Of a DNA stretch of 64,000 bases, positions 1-8,852 are shown one piece after another; within the stretch, counting starts at the first letter, position 1, and the number at the start of each line of letters is the position of its first letter. The notes under the pieces are model-generated. The model searched no databases. It saw nothing but the letters and a program-made list of their open reading frames with translations, and was not told where the DNA came from. The DNA comes from Thermophilibacter provencensis (lineage in GTDB: Bacteria > Actinomycetota > Coriobacteriia > Coriobacteriales > Atopobiaceae), in the NCBI RefSeq assembly GCF_900128445.1, contig NZ_LT671417.1:2057201-2121200 (forward strand), given 5' to 3'. Position numbers and translations under genes: made by a program.

Positions 1-850
1 CATACGGAAGCTTCTCAATCTGAGCGCCGGCCGCCATGGAGATGACCTGGTTGCCGAGGCAGATGCCAAAGACCGGGAGCTTGCCCAGGCAGGCACGCAC
101 GGCGTCGACCACGGGCGGCACAGAGACCGGGTCGCCAGGGCCATTGGAGAAGAACACGCCATCGGGGTTCATCTCGAGGACCTTCTCGGCGGGCGTGTCC
201 CACGGCACGACCGTGACCTCGCAGCCGACGGCGGAGAGGCGCTTGCCGATGCCCTTCTTCTCGCCGCAGTCGTAGGCCACCACGTGCAGGCGCGGCTGGC
301 CGTCGGAGTCCTGGCCGGGCACGACGTAGGACTCCTTCGTGGAGACGTCGGCGACGTAGTTGTGGTCGGCGATGGCGGGGGACGCCTTGACGCGCGCGAC
401 GAGGCTCTCTGGGTCGAGGTCCGTGGTGGAGATGGCCGCCCTCATGGCGCCGCCCTCGCGGATGGCGATGGTGAGGGCGCGCGTGTCCACGTCCTCGATG
501 GCGACGACGCCGTTCTGCGCGAGGAAGTTCGGGAAGCTCTCCACGGACTGCCAGTTGCTCGGGGTGTAGCACATGTCGTGAACCACGAGGCCGGCAAGGT
601 GGAGCGGGTCGCCCTGCATGTCCTTCTCGTTGATCCCGTAGTTGCCGATCTGGGGGTACGTGAGCGTGACGATCTGGCCCGCGTAGGACGGGTCGCTCAC
701 GATCTCCTGGTAGCCGACCATCGAGGTATTGAACACGATCTCTCCGAAGGTCTCTCCCTCGGCGCCGGCAGAGCGCCCAAAGAAGTGCATCCCGTTCTCG
801 AGCGCGAGAAGCGCCTTAGGATGCCTGCCGTCGTCAACCAGTAGGTTCAC
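1..850 (-). CDS. carA: Carbamoyl-phosphate synthase small subunit, 3' part cut by window edge
   Basis: Glutaminase subunit of carbamoyl-phosphate synthase, feeding carbamoyl phosphate to pyrimidine and arginine synthesis in the cytoplasm. Reading from a GTG at 850 gives 283 codons starting MNLLVDDGRHPKALLALENG. The N-terminal CPSase small domain (GEIVFNTSMVGYQEIVSDPS) is followed by the class I glutamine amidotransferase domain, with FSNGPGDP and the nucleophile cysteine in GICLGNQ. The catalytic His-Glu pair would lie beyond the left edge, so the gene is truncated by the window, not broken. The GTG start is chosen because homology begins there and AAAGGG lies upstream. carB is expected downstream, outside the window. 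Confidence 0.95.
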   Translation of the reverse strand, partial: MNLLVDDGRHPKALLALENGMHFFGRSAGAEGETFGEIVFNTSMVGYQEIVSDPSYAGQIVTLTYPQIGNYGINEKDMQGDPLHLAGLVVHDMCYTPSNWQSVESFPNFLAQNGVVAIEDVDTRALTIAIREGGAMRAAISTTDLDPESLVARVKASPAIADHNYVADVSTKESYVVPGQDSDGQPRLHVVAYDCGEKKGIGKRLSAVGCEVTVVPWDTPAEKVLEMNPDGVFFSNGPGDPVSVPPVVDAVRACLGKLPVFGICLGNQVISMAAGAQIEKLPY

Positions 851-1110
851 AGCAACACCGCCCTTTCGTCGTGCGCCCAGGGGCAAACTCGCAGCTACAA
901 AAAACGGAGCACCCGCCGCGGGGCGGAGACTCCGAATAAGGCAGCTGCGATTAGGTTGTGGACGCCTTTTCGGTCTCTCGTACCGTCTTAAAGGTCTTTG
1001 ACAGTATAGCCGGAAACGCGTTCACCGTGTTGCGGCATAACGCATTCGCAAAAAACGCGGGAGGGCGGGCGGAAAGTGGGCGCAGGCCGGCTCGGGTCCC
1101 GCGGAGGCGC

Positions 1111-1155
1111 GTTTGTAGTGCACCTCACGGGGGAGACCCCGAGTACACTACAAAC
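1111..1155. repeat. TTTGTAGTG-family inverted repeat, unit 1
   Basis: Arms GTTTGTAGTGCAC (1111-1123) and GTACACTACAAAC (1143-1155) are complementary with one mismatch, around a 19-base loop. The same arms recur at 1194-1236 and in two units at 56128-56255, always in non-coding DNA. Confidence 0.8.
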
Positions 1156-1193
1156 GATCCCATAGATAATCCGCTGGTAGGGTGCTTGCGTCA

Positions 1194-1236
1194 TTTGTAG
1201 TGTATCTGCCACTGCCGCCTCAAAGCGCACTACAAA
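1194..1236. repeat. TTTGTAGTG-family inverted repeat, unit 2
   Basis: Arms TTTGTAGTGTATC (1194-1206) and GCACTACAAA (1227-1236). It is a second copy of the unit at 1111-1155, 38 bases further on, in the same gap. Confidence 0.8.
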
Positions 1237-1301
1237 GTGGGCGAGACCGCCAAGAGCCGCCGCCGGCCCCATCCGCGGGCCCCACGCGCTGCCCGGAGGG
1301 C

Positions 1302-2537
1302 TTACTCGTCCAGCGCCGCGAGGGCCTCCGGGAAGGGCGTGAGGCTGCGACGCAGGATGCCGTGCATGTGGGCGATGGCCACGCCGTAGTTGGTCAGGGG
1401 GACGCCCTGGTCCGCGGCCTGGGACTGGCGGCGGCGCATTTCGCGCGCGGTGAGCGTGCAGCCCCCGCAGTGGATGACGGCCGCGTAAGGGGTGAGGTCG
1501 TCAGGGAAGTCCGCGCCGCTCGTGAACGAGAGCCCGAGCTCGGCGCCGGTGTGCGCGGCGAGCCATGCGGGCATCTTGACGGTCCCGATGTCCTCGCACT
1601 GGCGGTGGTGCGTGCAGCCCTCGCTGATGAGGACGCGGTCGCCGTCACGCAGGCGGTCGAGGGCGGCCGCGCCCGCGACGGCAAGCGCGAGGTCGGCCTT
1701 GTAGCGCAGCATGAGTATCGAGAATGACGTGAGCGGGACCGCGTCGGGCACGACGCGCGAGACGGGCCCGAACGCCTGGGAGTCCGTGACCACCAGGGCC
1801 GGGGGCGCGACGAGCGAGGCGAGCGAGCGCGCGAGCTCCGTCTCGCGGCAGACCACCGGCACGCACCCCGCATCGAGCAGGTCGCGGATCGCCATCTGCT
1901 GCGGCAGGATGAGGCGGCCCTTGGGCGCGGAGGCGTCGATCGGGCAGACGAGGACCACGACGCTCCCCGGCCGCACGAGGTCCGCGACGACGCGGCGCCC
2001 TCGGCCCTCGGGCCGGGCCAGGCGCGCGAGGCGCTCCTTGAGCTCGTCGACGCCCTCCCCCGTCAGGGCGCTCACGCCGACCGCGCGCTCCGCGAGGTCG
2101 GGGTCCTTCTCGCCGAGCGCGCGCAGGCCGGCCCGGGCGGAGGCGAGGTCGCACTTGTTCCAGGCGACGGCGTAGGGAATCCCACGCGCCCCGAACCGAC
2201 GCACGAGCTCGCGGTCCGCGGGGGCGAGCCCGCGCTCCCCGTCCACCACGAGCACCGCCGCGTCGCAGCTCGCGAGCATTCGCAGCGAGCGATCCACGCG
2301 CTTTGCCCCGAGCGCGCCCTCATCGTCGACCCCCGGCGTGTCCACGATCACCACGGGACCCAGGGGCAGGAGCTCCATGGCCTTCCTGACCGGGTCCGTG
2401 GTGGTGCCGCGCACGTCTGAGACCACGGAGAGCTCCTGGCCCAAAACGGCGTTCACAACGCTCGACTTCCCCGCATTGCGCACCCCGAAGAAGGCGATGT
2501 GCGCCCGCTCGCCCGACGACGTCTCGCTAAGTCCCAT
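1302..2537 (-). CDS. hydF: [FeFe]-hydrogenase maturation GTPase HydF
   Basis: Scaffold GTPase that assembles the 2Fe subcluster of the H-cluster and delivers it to apo-hydrogenase. The N-terminal G domain has the P-loop GVRNAGKSS, a switch with RGTTTDP, DTPG, and the base-recognition motif NKCD. The C-terminal Fe-S domain has CTH followed by HCGGC, the CxH...HCxxC pattern of HydF ligands. An in-frame extension to 2579 exists, but it reads through a REP palindrome (QVGDCPQF). The ATG at 2537 has GGAGG just upstream and is preferred. It is the last gene of the hyd operon, about 100 bases after hydG, with a REP pair in that gap. No hydrogenase structural gene is in the window. Confidence 0.95.
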   Translation of the reverse strand: MGLSETSSGERAHIAFFGVRNAGKSSVVNAVLGQELSVVSDVRGTTTDPVRKAMELLPLGPVVIVDTPGVDDEGALGAKRVDRSLRMLASCDAAVLVVDGERGLAPADRELVRRFGARGIPYAVAWNKCDLASARAGLRALGEKDPDLAERAVGVSALTGEGVDELKERLARLARPEGRGRRVVADLVRPGSVVVLVCPIDASAPKGRLILPQQMAIRDLLDAGCVPVVCRETELARSLASLVAPPALVVTDSQAFGPVSRVVPDAVPLTSFSILMLRYKADLALAVAGAAALDRLRDGDRVLISEGCTHHRQCEDIGTVKMPAWLAAHTGAELGLSFTSGADFPDDLTPYAAVIHCGGCTLTAREMRRRQSQAADQGVPLTNYGVAIAHMHGILRRSLTPFPEALAALDE

Positions 2538-2553
2538 GCCACCTCCGTCTGCG

Positions 2554-2629
2554 AATTGGGGACAGTCCCCAACTTGCACATAGGTTTGATATCAAGAACA
2601 TGTGTAAATTGGAGACTGTCCCCAATTTA
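2554..2629. repeat. REP pair (REPIN) of the GGGACAG family between hydG and hydF
   Basis: Two palindromes in opposite orientation: AATTGGGGACAGTCCCCAA at 2554-2572 and a copy reading GGAGACTGTCCCCAATT at 2605-2629. The pair sits inside the hyd operon and would form a hairpin in the transcript between hydG and hydF. Confidence 0.85.
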
Positions 2630-2640
2630 CCGATTGACAG

Positions 2641-4089
2641 CTAGAAGCGAAAGTCGCGGCGGCTGGACGCGCGGATGTCGGCCACGTGCTCGGTCGCGAG
2701 CGAGCGAGCGCGCTCGTTGGGGATGCGCCCCAGCTCGCGCTCGATGAGCGGCCAGCCCACCCCCGCCGTGGCGGGCGAGGCGTAGTCCACGAGGTACTCC
2801 GCGAGGGTCATGAGCGCGTTGGGGTGGCAGCAGTTGAGGATCTGGCCGCTCTTGCACAGGCTCATGAAGCGGTCCCCCGTGCGGCCCTCGCGATAGCACG
2901 CCGTGCAGAACGAGGGGATGTGGTCGAGCTGCATGAGCCAGCGGACCACCTCGTCGAGCGAGCGCTGGTCCGAGACGTCGAACTGCTCGGAGTCGTGAGG
3001 GCGCACCTCCTCGCCATAGCCGCCCACGCTCGTGCGCGATCCCCCGGAGATCTGCGAGATGCCCAGCTCGAGCGCCCGCCCGCGCACGGCCTCGTTCTCG
3101 CGCGTGGAGACGATCATGCCCGTGTAGGGCACGGCGATGCGGATGCACGCGATGATCTTGGCGAAGGTGTCGTCGTCGATGCCGTTGTCAAACTGGTCGG
3201 GGTCGATGTCGTCGGCGCGCTTCAGGCGCGGCACCGAGATGGTGTGCGGCCCCACGCCGTGCACGGCCTCGAGGTGCTCGGCGTGGCAGAGCAGGCCCGC
3301 GAACTCGTAGCGGTACTTCTCGAGGCCAAAGAGCACGCCTAGGCCCACGTCATCGATGCCCCCGTCCATGGCGCGGTCCATGGCCTCGGTGTGGTAGTCG
3401 TAGTCATGCTTGGGCCCCGTGGGGTGAAGCTCGAGGTAGCTCTTCTTGTCGTAGGTCTCCTGAAAGAGGATGTAGGTCCCGATTCCCGCGTCCTTGAGCA
3501 TGCGGTACTCCTCCACCGTAGTGGCGGCGATGTTCACGTTCACGCGGCGGATGGCACCGTTCTTGTGCTTGATCGAGTAGATCGTCTGGATGCACTCGAG
3601 GATGTACTCGATCGGATTCATCCGCGGGTCCTCGCCCGCCTCGATCGCCAGGCGCTTGTGCCCCATGTCCTGCAGGGCGATCACCTCGCGGCGAACCTCG
3701 TCCTGCGTGAGCTTCTTGCGCGCGATGTGCCTGTTCTTGGCGTGGTACGGGCAGTACGTGCAGCCGTTGACGCAGTAGTTGGAGAGATAGAGCGGGGCAA
3801 AGAGCACGATGCGGTTGCCGTAGTAGGCGAGCTTGATCTCTCGCGCCAGCTGAAAGATCTTCTCGTTGAGCTCGGGGACCTCGCAGGCGAGAAGGACGCT
3901 CGCCTCGCGGTGCGTGAGGCCCGCGCAGTGGCAGCCGTTGCCCAGGGGGCGGGGCCGGGCCTTCTCGAGCAGGGACTCGATCAACGGCACGTCGCGCGCG
4001 TGCGCCGCGGCATAGTCGAGGGTCTCGCGAATCTCCTCGTCGTTGATGAAGTCCTCGGCGTAGCGGGACCTCGGGTCATACGTCGCCAT
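2641..4089 (-). CDS. hydG: [FeFe]-hydrogenase maturation tyrosine lyase HydG
   Basis: Radical SAM enzyme that splits tyrosine to p-cresol, CO and cyanide, supplying the diatomic ligands of the H-cluster. 482 residues, the normal HydG length. The radical SAM cluster motif is CVNGCTYC (CX3CX2C). The C-terminal auxiliary cluster is CTAC followed 22 residues later by C in SLCKSGQ, the CX2CX22C pattern that separates HydG from thiamin ThiH. The start ATG is preceded by GGGGAGGAG. It lies between hydE (116-base gap with GC-rich hairpins) and hydF, in one direction. Confidence 0.96.
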   Translation of the reverse strand: MATYDPRSRYAEDFINDEEIRETLDYAAAHARDVPLIESLLEKARPRPLGNGCHCAGLTHREASVLLACEVPELNEKIFQLAREIKLAYYGNRIVLFAPLYLSNYCVNGCTYCPYHAKNRHIARKKLTQDEVRREVIALQDMGHKRLAIEAGEDPRMNPIEYILECIQTIYSIKHKNGAIRRVNVNIAATTVEEYRMLKDAGIGTYILFQETYDKKSYLELHPTGPKHDYDYHTEAMDRAMDGGIDDVGLGVLFGLEKYRYEFAGLLCHAEHLEAVHGVGPHTISVPRLKRADDIDPDQFDNGIDDDTFAKIIACIRIAVPYTGMIVSTRENEAVRGRALELGISQISGGSRTSVGGYGEEVRPHDSEQFDVSDQRSLDEVVRWLMQLDHIPSFCTACYREGRTGDRFMSLCKSGQILNCCHPNALMTLAEYLVDYASPATAGVGWPLIERELGRIPNERARSLATEHVADIRASSRRDFRF

Positions 4090-4205
4090 ATGCTCCTCCC
4101 CTTCGCGGTCAGGCCCCGGGACTCCCTGGGCCTTCCCCCTCAGCGCTTCGCGCGGCGGGCTTGGCGAAAAGCCCGCGCGCCCTGACGCGCGGGACCCCTC
4201 CCGCG

Positions 4206-5255
4206 CTAGCGGCGCCTCGCGTCGCCCCGGTCGACCACCACGCGGCAGCCGACCGACTCCATGCGTCGCCTCAGCTCGGCCAGCCCCTCGGCTGCCTCGC
4301 TCCCGGCGTGCGCCTTATTATCATAGAGCTCGTACTTCTCGCGCGCGTCCATCGGCGAAAGGTTGGGCATGGCCACGTTGGCGCCGGCGAGCATGCCGCG
4401 CTCGCATCCGCGCGGGTCAAGCGTGGCGAGCGCCGTCGTCGCAGGCAGGAGCAGGCACGGGTCGATCAGCCTCAGGAGGGAGAGCAGGTAGCACGTGAGC
4501 TCGACCGAGCCCGCGGGCTCCTCGGCGAACGGCGTCGCGTGATGCGGCACGAAGGGCCCGATGCCGCACATCTCCGGCCGAAGCTCCTCGACGAGCCTGA
4601 GGTCCTCCGCGAGCGTGGCGCTCGTCTGGCCGGGCGATCCCACCATGAAGCCGCAGCCCACCTGATAGCCGATCTCCCGCAGGTCGCGCAGGCACGCGAG
4701 GCGGCGCTCGAGCGTGAGCTCCGGCGGGTGCAGGCGCGCGTAGTGGGCGGCGTCGGCCGTCTCGTGCCGCAGGAGGTAGCGGTCCGCCCCCGCGTCGCGG
4801 AGCGCCTGATAGCTCGCCCGGCTCCGCTCGCCCAGCGAGAGCGTCACGACGCAGTCGGGATGCGCGGCCTTGATGCGGGAGACCATGTCGCACACGACGG
4901 CGTCCGTGAGCGCCGGGTCCTCCCCGCCCTGCAGCACGAAGGTCCTGAAGCCCAGGTCATAGCCCGTGTCACAGCAGGAAAGGACCTCCTCGGGCGCAAG
5001 GCGGTAGCGCTCGGCGGAGCGGTTGGAGCGCCGCAGGCCGCAGTAGCGGCAGTCGTTTCTGCAGTGGCTGCTGACCTCGATGAGCCCGCGGACGAAGACC
5101 TCGTCGCCGTAGACCTCCCGACGGGCCGCCACGGCGCGCTCCGCCGCGTAGGCCGCGAGCGCGGGCGAGAAGGACCTCACAAGCTCCTCGTACTTCTCGA
5201 CCGGAAGCGCGTGCTCGGCGGCCAGGCGGTCTACGAGCCCGCGGGCGTCAGCCAC
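4206..5255 (-). CDS. hydE: [FeFe]-hydrogenase maturation radical SAM protein HydE
   Basis: Radical SAM enzyme acting with HydG and HydF in building the bridging dithiomethylamine part of the H-cluster. 349 residues. The cluster motif CRNDCRYC is near residues 64-71, followed by the BioB/HydE-type barrel (LQGGEDP, RHETAD, GFMVGSPGQT, GPFVPHHATPF). The start overlaps the end of the TM1266-like gene by 8 bases, so the two are probably translationally coupled. The reading frame is intact and the gene order TM1266-hydE-hydG-hydF is a known arrangement. Confidence 0.95.
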   Translation of the reverse strand: MADARGLVDRLAAEHALPVEKYEELVRSFSPALAAYAAERAVAARREVYGDEVFVRGLIEVSSHCRNDCRYCGLRRSNRSAERYRLAPEEVLSCCDTGYDLGFRTFVLQGGEDPALTDAVVCDMVSRIKAAHPDCVVTLSLGERSRASYQALRDAGADRYLLRHETADAAHYARLHPPELTLERRLACLRDLREIGYQVGCGFMVGSPGQTSATLAEDLRLVEELRPEMCGIGPFVPHHATPFAEEPAGSVELTCYLLSLLRLIDPCLLLPATTALATLDPRGCERGMLAGANVAMPNLSPMDAREKYELYDNKAHAGSEAAEGLAELRRRMESVGCRVVVDRGDARRR

Positions 5256-5514
5256 ACGCGTCCTCCTCGGCCATGACGTTGGAGTAGAGCGTCTTAACGC
5301 TCACGCCCGGGAGCGCCCCCACCTTGCCGGCGAGCGCCGACGTCACGTCCTGCGGCGCGTCGAGCGCGACCGAGATCACGCTCACGCCCCGCCGGCGGTA
5401 CGGCACGCCCATGCGGCCGAAGATGTGGTCGCGGTACTCGTGCAGAAGCTCGTTCAGCGCCTCCACGGACGTCGGGTCCTCGACGATGACCCCCATGATG
5501 GCAACGCGCGTCAT
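5248..5514 (-). CDS. TM1266-family iron-only hydrogenase system regulator
   Basis: A small protein of about 88 residues (MTRVAIMGVIVEDPTSVEAL...) of the ACT-like/NikR-C-like family usually annotated as putative iron-only hydrogenase system regulator. It has an RVAIMGVIVED first strand and a GVSVISVALDAP third strand, with no DNA-binding domain, so its role as a regulator is by association only. The ATG at 5514 is chosen because GGGAGGGAG lies 5 bases upstream and family proteins start with this strand. It is the first gene of the hyd operon, overlapping hydE by 8 bases. A REP palindrome at 5530-5556 lies immediately upstream and would be within the leader. Confidence 0.85.
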   Translation of the reverse strand: MTRVAIMGVIVEDPTSVEALNELLHEYRDHIFGRMGVPYRRRGVSVISVALDAPQDVTSALAGKVGALPGVSVKTLYSNVMAEEDACG

Positions 5515-5529
5515 CCCACTCCCTCCCAC

Positions 5530-5556
5530 GTGCAAAAGGGACAGTCACTTTTGCAC
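5530..5556. repeat. REP palindrome, TGCAAAA-arm subtype
   Basis: Single 27-base element with arms GTGCAAAAG and CTTTTGCAC around GGACAGTCA. It has the same core as the AATT-arm elements but different, still complementary arms. It lies just upstream of the hyd operon. Confidence 0.85.
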
Positions 5557-5575
5557 ATCATACCTTCAAATCCCC

Positions 5576-5597
5576 GCCGGCACTCATGAGTGCCGGC
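5576..5597. terminator. Perfect 22-base palindrome, possible terminator or operator
   Basis: GCCGGCACTC at 5576-5585 is followed by its exact complement. It lies between the small membrane protein gene (3' end at 5685) and the hyd operon (start at 5514). It could end transcription of the membrane gene or bind a dimeric regulator of hyd. There is no T-tract. Confidence 0.4.
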
Positions 5598-5644
5598 ACG
5601 CCGCGGGTCTCAATCCCGCACTTCTCGTCAGACACCGAGAAGGA

Positions 5645-5671
5645 GCGGGCACTCCTCGCCATTGCCCGCTG
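5645..5671 (-). terminator. Hairpin downstream of the small membrane protein gene
   Basis: Arms AGCGGGC (5645-5651) and GCCCGCT (5665-5671) with a 13-base loop, just beyond the 5685 stop on the minus strand. It is a plausible terminator without a strong T-tract. Confidence 0.35.
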
Positions 5672-5684
5672 GCGCCGCGAGCTC

Positions 5685-5975
5685 TCATGATGAAATGGGG
5701 CAGTCCCCTTTCATCATGCGCGCGAGGGCGACGGCCGAGAAGAGCGTCGACCACGCCATGAGAAAGACCGCTCCGAAGAGCCACCCGTGCACGGTGTCCA
5801 CAAGGGACGACTCGTCGACCACCGTGTTGCTCCAGAGCACAAACGTCAGGCAGAGCGCAATGAAGAAGTAGCTCGCGGCAACGAGGCCCAGCGTCCGCGC
5901 CGAGGGGCGGGAACCCACGGCGGCGATCACGGGCAGCACGAGCGCGGGCGCGCCAAGCGCGAGGGCGAGAAACAC
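5685..5975 (-). CDS. Small three-helix membrane protein of unknown function
   Basis: 96 residues from a GTG at 5975 (AAAGGTGG upstream): FLALALGAPALVLPVIAAVG, then two more hydrophobic stretches near residues 28-50 and 62-85. It is almost entirely membrane-embedded. I do not recognise a family with certainty; it resembles DUF3784/SdpI-like small membrane proteins only in size. The last codons (MKGDCPISS) come from a REP palindrome that overlaps the stop, so the natural C-terminus may once have been different. It is divergent from the XRE regulator gene at 6169, a common arrangement for such small membrane proteins. Confidence 0.6.
   Translation of the reverse strand: MFLALALGAPALVLPVIAAVGSRPSARTLGLVAASYFFIALCLTFVLWSNTVVDESSLVDTVHGWLFGAVFLMAWSTLFSAVALARMMKGDCPISS
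5687..5719. repeat. REP palindrome, CATGATGAAA-arm subtype, overlapping a gene end
   Basis: Arms CATGATGAAATGGGG and CCCCTTTCATCATG around CAGT. The core GGGGCAGTCCCC differs from the usual GGGGACAGTCCCC by one missing A. It supplies the final codons and nearly the stop of the membrane protein gene. Confidence 0.8.
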
Positions 5976-6168
5976 GGGTCCACCTTTCCACGTTGCGGGA
6001 ACCGACGTCACCACTCTAGCCCATCGCTGCGGCATGGCGTCCGCCGGCAGCGGGCGTGTCCAATGCGCCGCAGCTCGCGGCTCTGGCAAAGCCCTTTGTC
6101 ACGCCGCTCGCCGGCCCATCTGCGCCCTGCGCGCGGCACATGGATACACTGGCATCAGGGAGGGCAGC

Positions 6169-6810
6169 ATGGACGAGAGCCGGACATCCGCGCAGCAGAT
6201 CATCGGGGCGCGCATCCGCGAGCTCCGCAAAGCGGCGGGGATCTCCCAGGCCGAGCTGGCGCGCCGCGTCTACGTCTCACGCCAGACGGTCGGGAACTGG
6301 GAGGCCGGGCGCACCCTGGCGGACGCGCAGAGCCTCGTCCTTCTCGCCCAGGTCTTTGAGACCACGGTGGACGACCTGATCGGCGAGAAGGGATCGCGCG
6401 CCGTGAGGTCCACCGCCGAGGACCGGCACGCGCTCGCGCGGCTTCTCGCGTCGGCAGGGACCCTGCTGGCGCTCGGCCTCCTGCTCGTGATGGCGGCGTA
6501 CCTGCTCACTCCGCTGCGCGGTAGCAGCCCCGGGGCGGATGCGCTGAGAATCGCCCTGCTCGTCATCGCCCTTGCGTGCGAGCTGGCGCTCGGCTTTCGT
6601 GCGCTGCCGCGCCTCCGCTCCTTCATGCGCAACCACGACCTCGAGAACGCGATAGCCGCCGCGGCATACCTCGAAGGGCGCGACCCGGCCGAGCCGCCTC
6701 CGGGCGACTTTCTCTTTCGCTGGTTCATCCCCTACTGGAAGGCGTGGCTCGTCGCCCTTGCCGCCGCCGCATTTCTCGCTGCCGCGCTCTACCTAGGCGC
6801 CCTAGCATAA
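6169..6810 (+). CDS. XRE-type transcriptional regulator with C-terminal membrane domain
   Basis: 213 residues. The N-terminal helix-turn-helix (residues about 10-65) reads IGARIRELRKAAGISQAELA then VSRQTVGNWEAGR, a typical Cro/CI fold. The remainder has three to four hydrophobic segments (ALGLLLVMAAYLL, IALLVIALACELALG, WLVALAAAAFLAAALYLG), so the regulator is probably anchored in the membrane. The start ATG at 6169 has GGGAGGG upstream. It is divergent from the small membrane protein gene at 5975. Such XRE plus membrane-domain proteins are common in Coriobacteriia and Firmicutes; targets are unknown. Confidence 0.8.
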   Translation: MDESRTSAQQIIGARIRELRKAAGISQAELARRVYVSRQTVGNWEAGRTLADAQSLVLLAQVFETTVDDLIGEKGSRAVRSTAEDRHALARLLASAGTLLALGLLLVMAAYLLTPLRGSSPGADALRIALLVIALACELALGFRALPRLRSFMRNHDLENAIAAAAYLEGRDPAEPPPGDFLFRWFIPYWKAWLVALAAAAFLAAALYLGALA

Positions 6811-6839
6811 AACCCAGCAGGAGCGACCCTGCATGCGGA

Positions 6840-6903
6840 AGGCCCCCGACTTCCTCAGCAGAATCTTCCGCGAAGCGTGGTCCTGCGTGGAAGTCGGGGG
6901 CCT
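6840..6903. terminator. Bidirectional hairpin between the XRE gene and gdhA
   Basis: Perfect 15-bp inverted repeat, AGGCCCCCGACTTCC at 6840-6854 and its complement at 6889-6903, with a 34-base loop. The two flanking genes converge here, so it can serve both transcripts. The loop is longer than in a standard intrinsic terminator. Confidence 0.55.
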
Positions 6904-6929
6904 CCCCCAACGCGTATCAGGTCAGGCGA

Positions 6930-8510
<1,581 letters not shown>

Positions 8511-8518
8511 TCAAGATC

Positions 8519-8592
<74 letters not shown>

Positions 8593-8598
8593 GTTGCG

Positions 8599-8675
8599 TG
8601 GTCGGGGCGACTGGATTCGAACCAGCGACCCTCTGCTCCCAAAGCAGATGCGCTACCAAGCTGCGCCACGCCCCG
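8599..8675 (-). tRNA. tRNA-Pro (TGG)
   Basis: Acceptor CGGGGCG, anticodon loop TTTGGGA with anticodon TGG, T-loop GGTTCGAATCC, discriminator A and encoded CCA at 8599-8601. It is the first gene of the transcript, 14 bases downstream of the -10 box listed next. Confidence 0.95.
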
Positions 8676-8688
8676 GTCGCAAGTGCCC

Positions 8689-8717
8689 AGTATAGGCGAG
8701 CGCTCCCGTTCAGGCAA
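8689..8717 (-). promoter_or_regulatory. Promoter of the tRNA-Pro/tRNA-Gly unit
   Basis: -35 TTGCCT (8717-8712), 17-base spacer, -10 TATACT (8694-8689), directly upstream of tRNA-Pro. The spacing and match are close to the sigma-70 consensus. Confidence 0.8.
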
Positions 8718-8723
8718 TCTGCA

Positions 8724-8744
8724 AATTGGGGACAGTCCCCAATT
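8724..8744. repeat. REP palindrome, AATT-arm subtype
   Basis: AATTGGGG, ACAGT, CCCCAATT, with flanking A/T extending the arms by one base. It lies between the tRNA promoter and the lipid kinase gene. Confidence 0.9.
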
Positions 8745-8852
8745 TACATATCCGTCGTCCTTCTCGCCCGCTTGGCGGCGTGGGGCAGGAGGTCGCTTTC
8801 GCCGCAGTCTGGCGTACAATCGGGGCGAGAAGAACCTCGAGAAGGACGTCTT

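Larger units (their letters stand above)
851..1301. other. Intergenic region upstream of carA and downstream of hydF
   Basis: 451 bases without a convincing gene. It must hold the carA promoter and leader and the 3' end of the hydF transcript. No riboswitch or PyrR-type leader was recognised. It carries two inverted-repeat units of the TTTGTAGTG family, listed separately, and a short GGCCC/GGGCC hairpin near 1267-1281 that could help end the hyd transcript. Confidence 0.5.

Noticed and set aside
2538-2579. N-terminal extension of HydF to 2579
   Set aside because: It is translated REP sequence; the ATG at 2537 has GGAGG and the family start.
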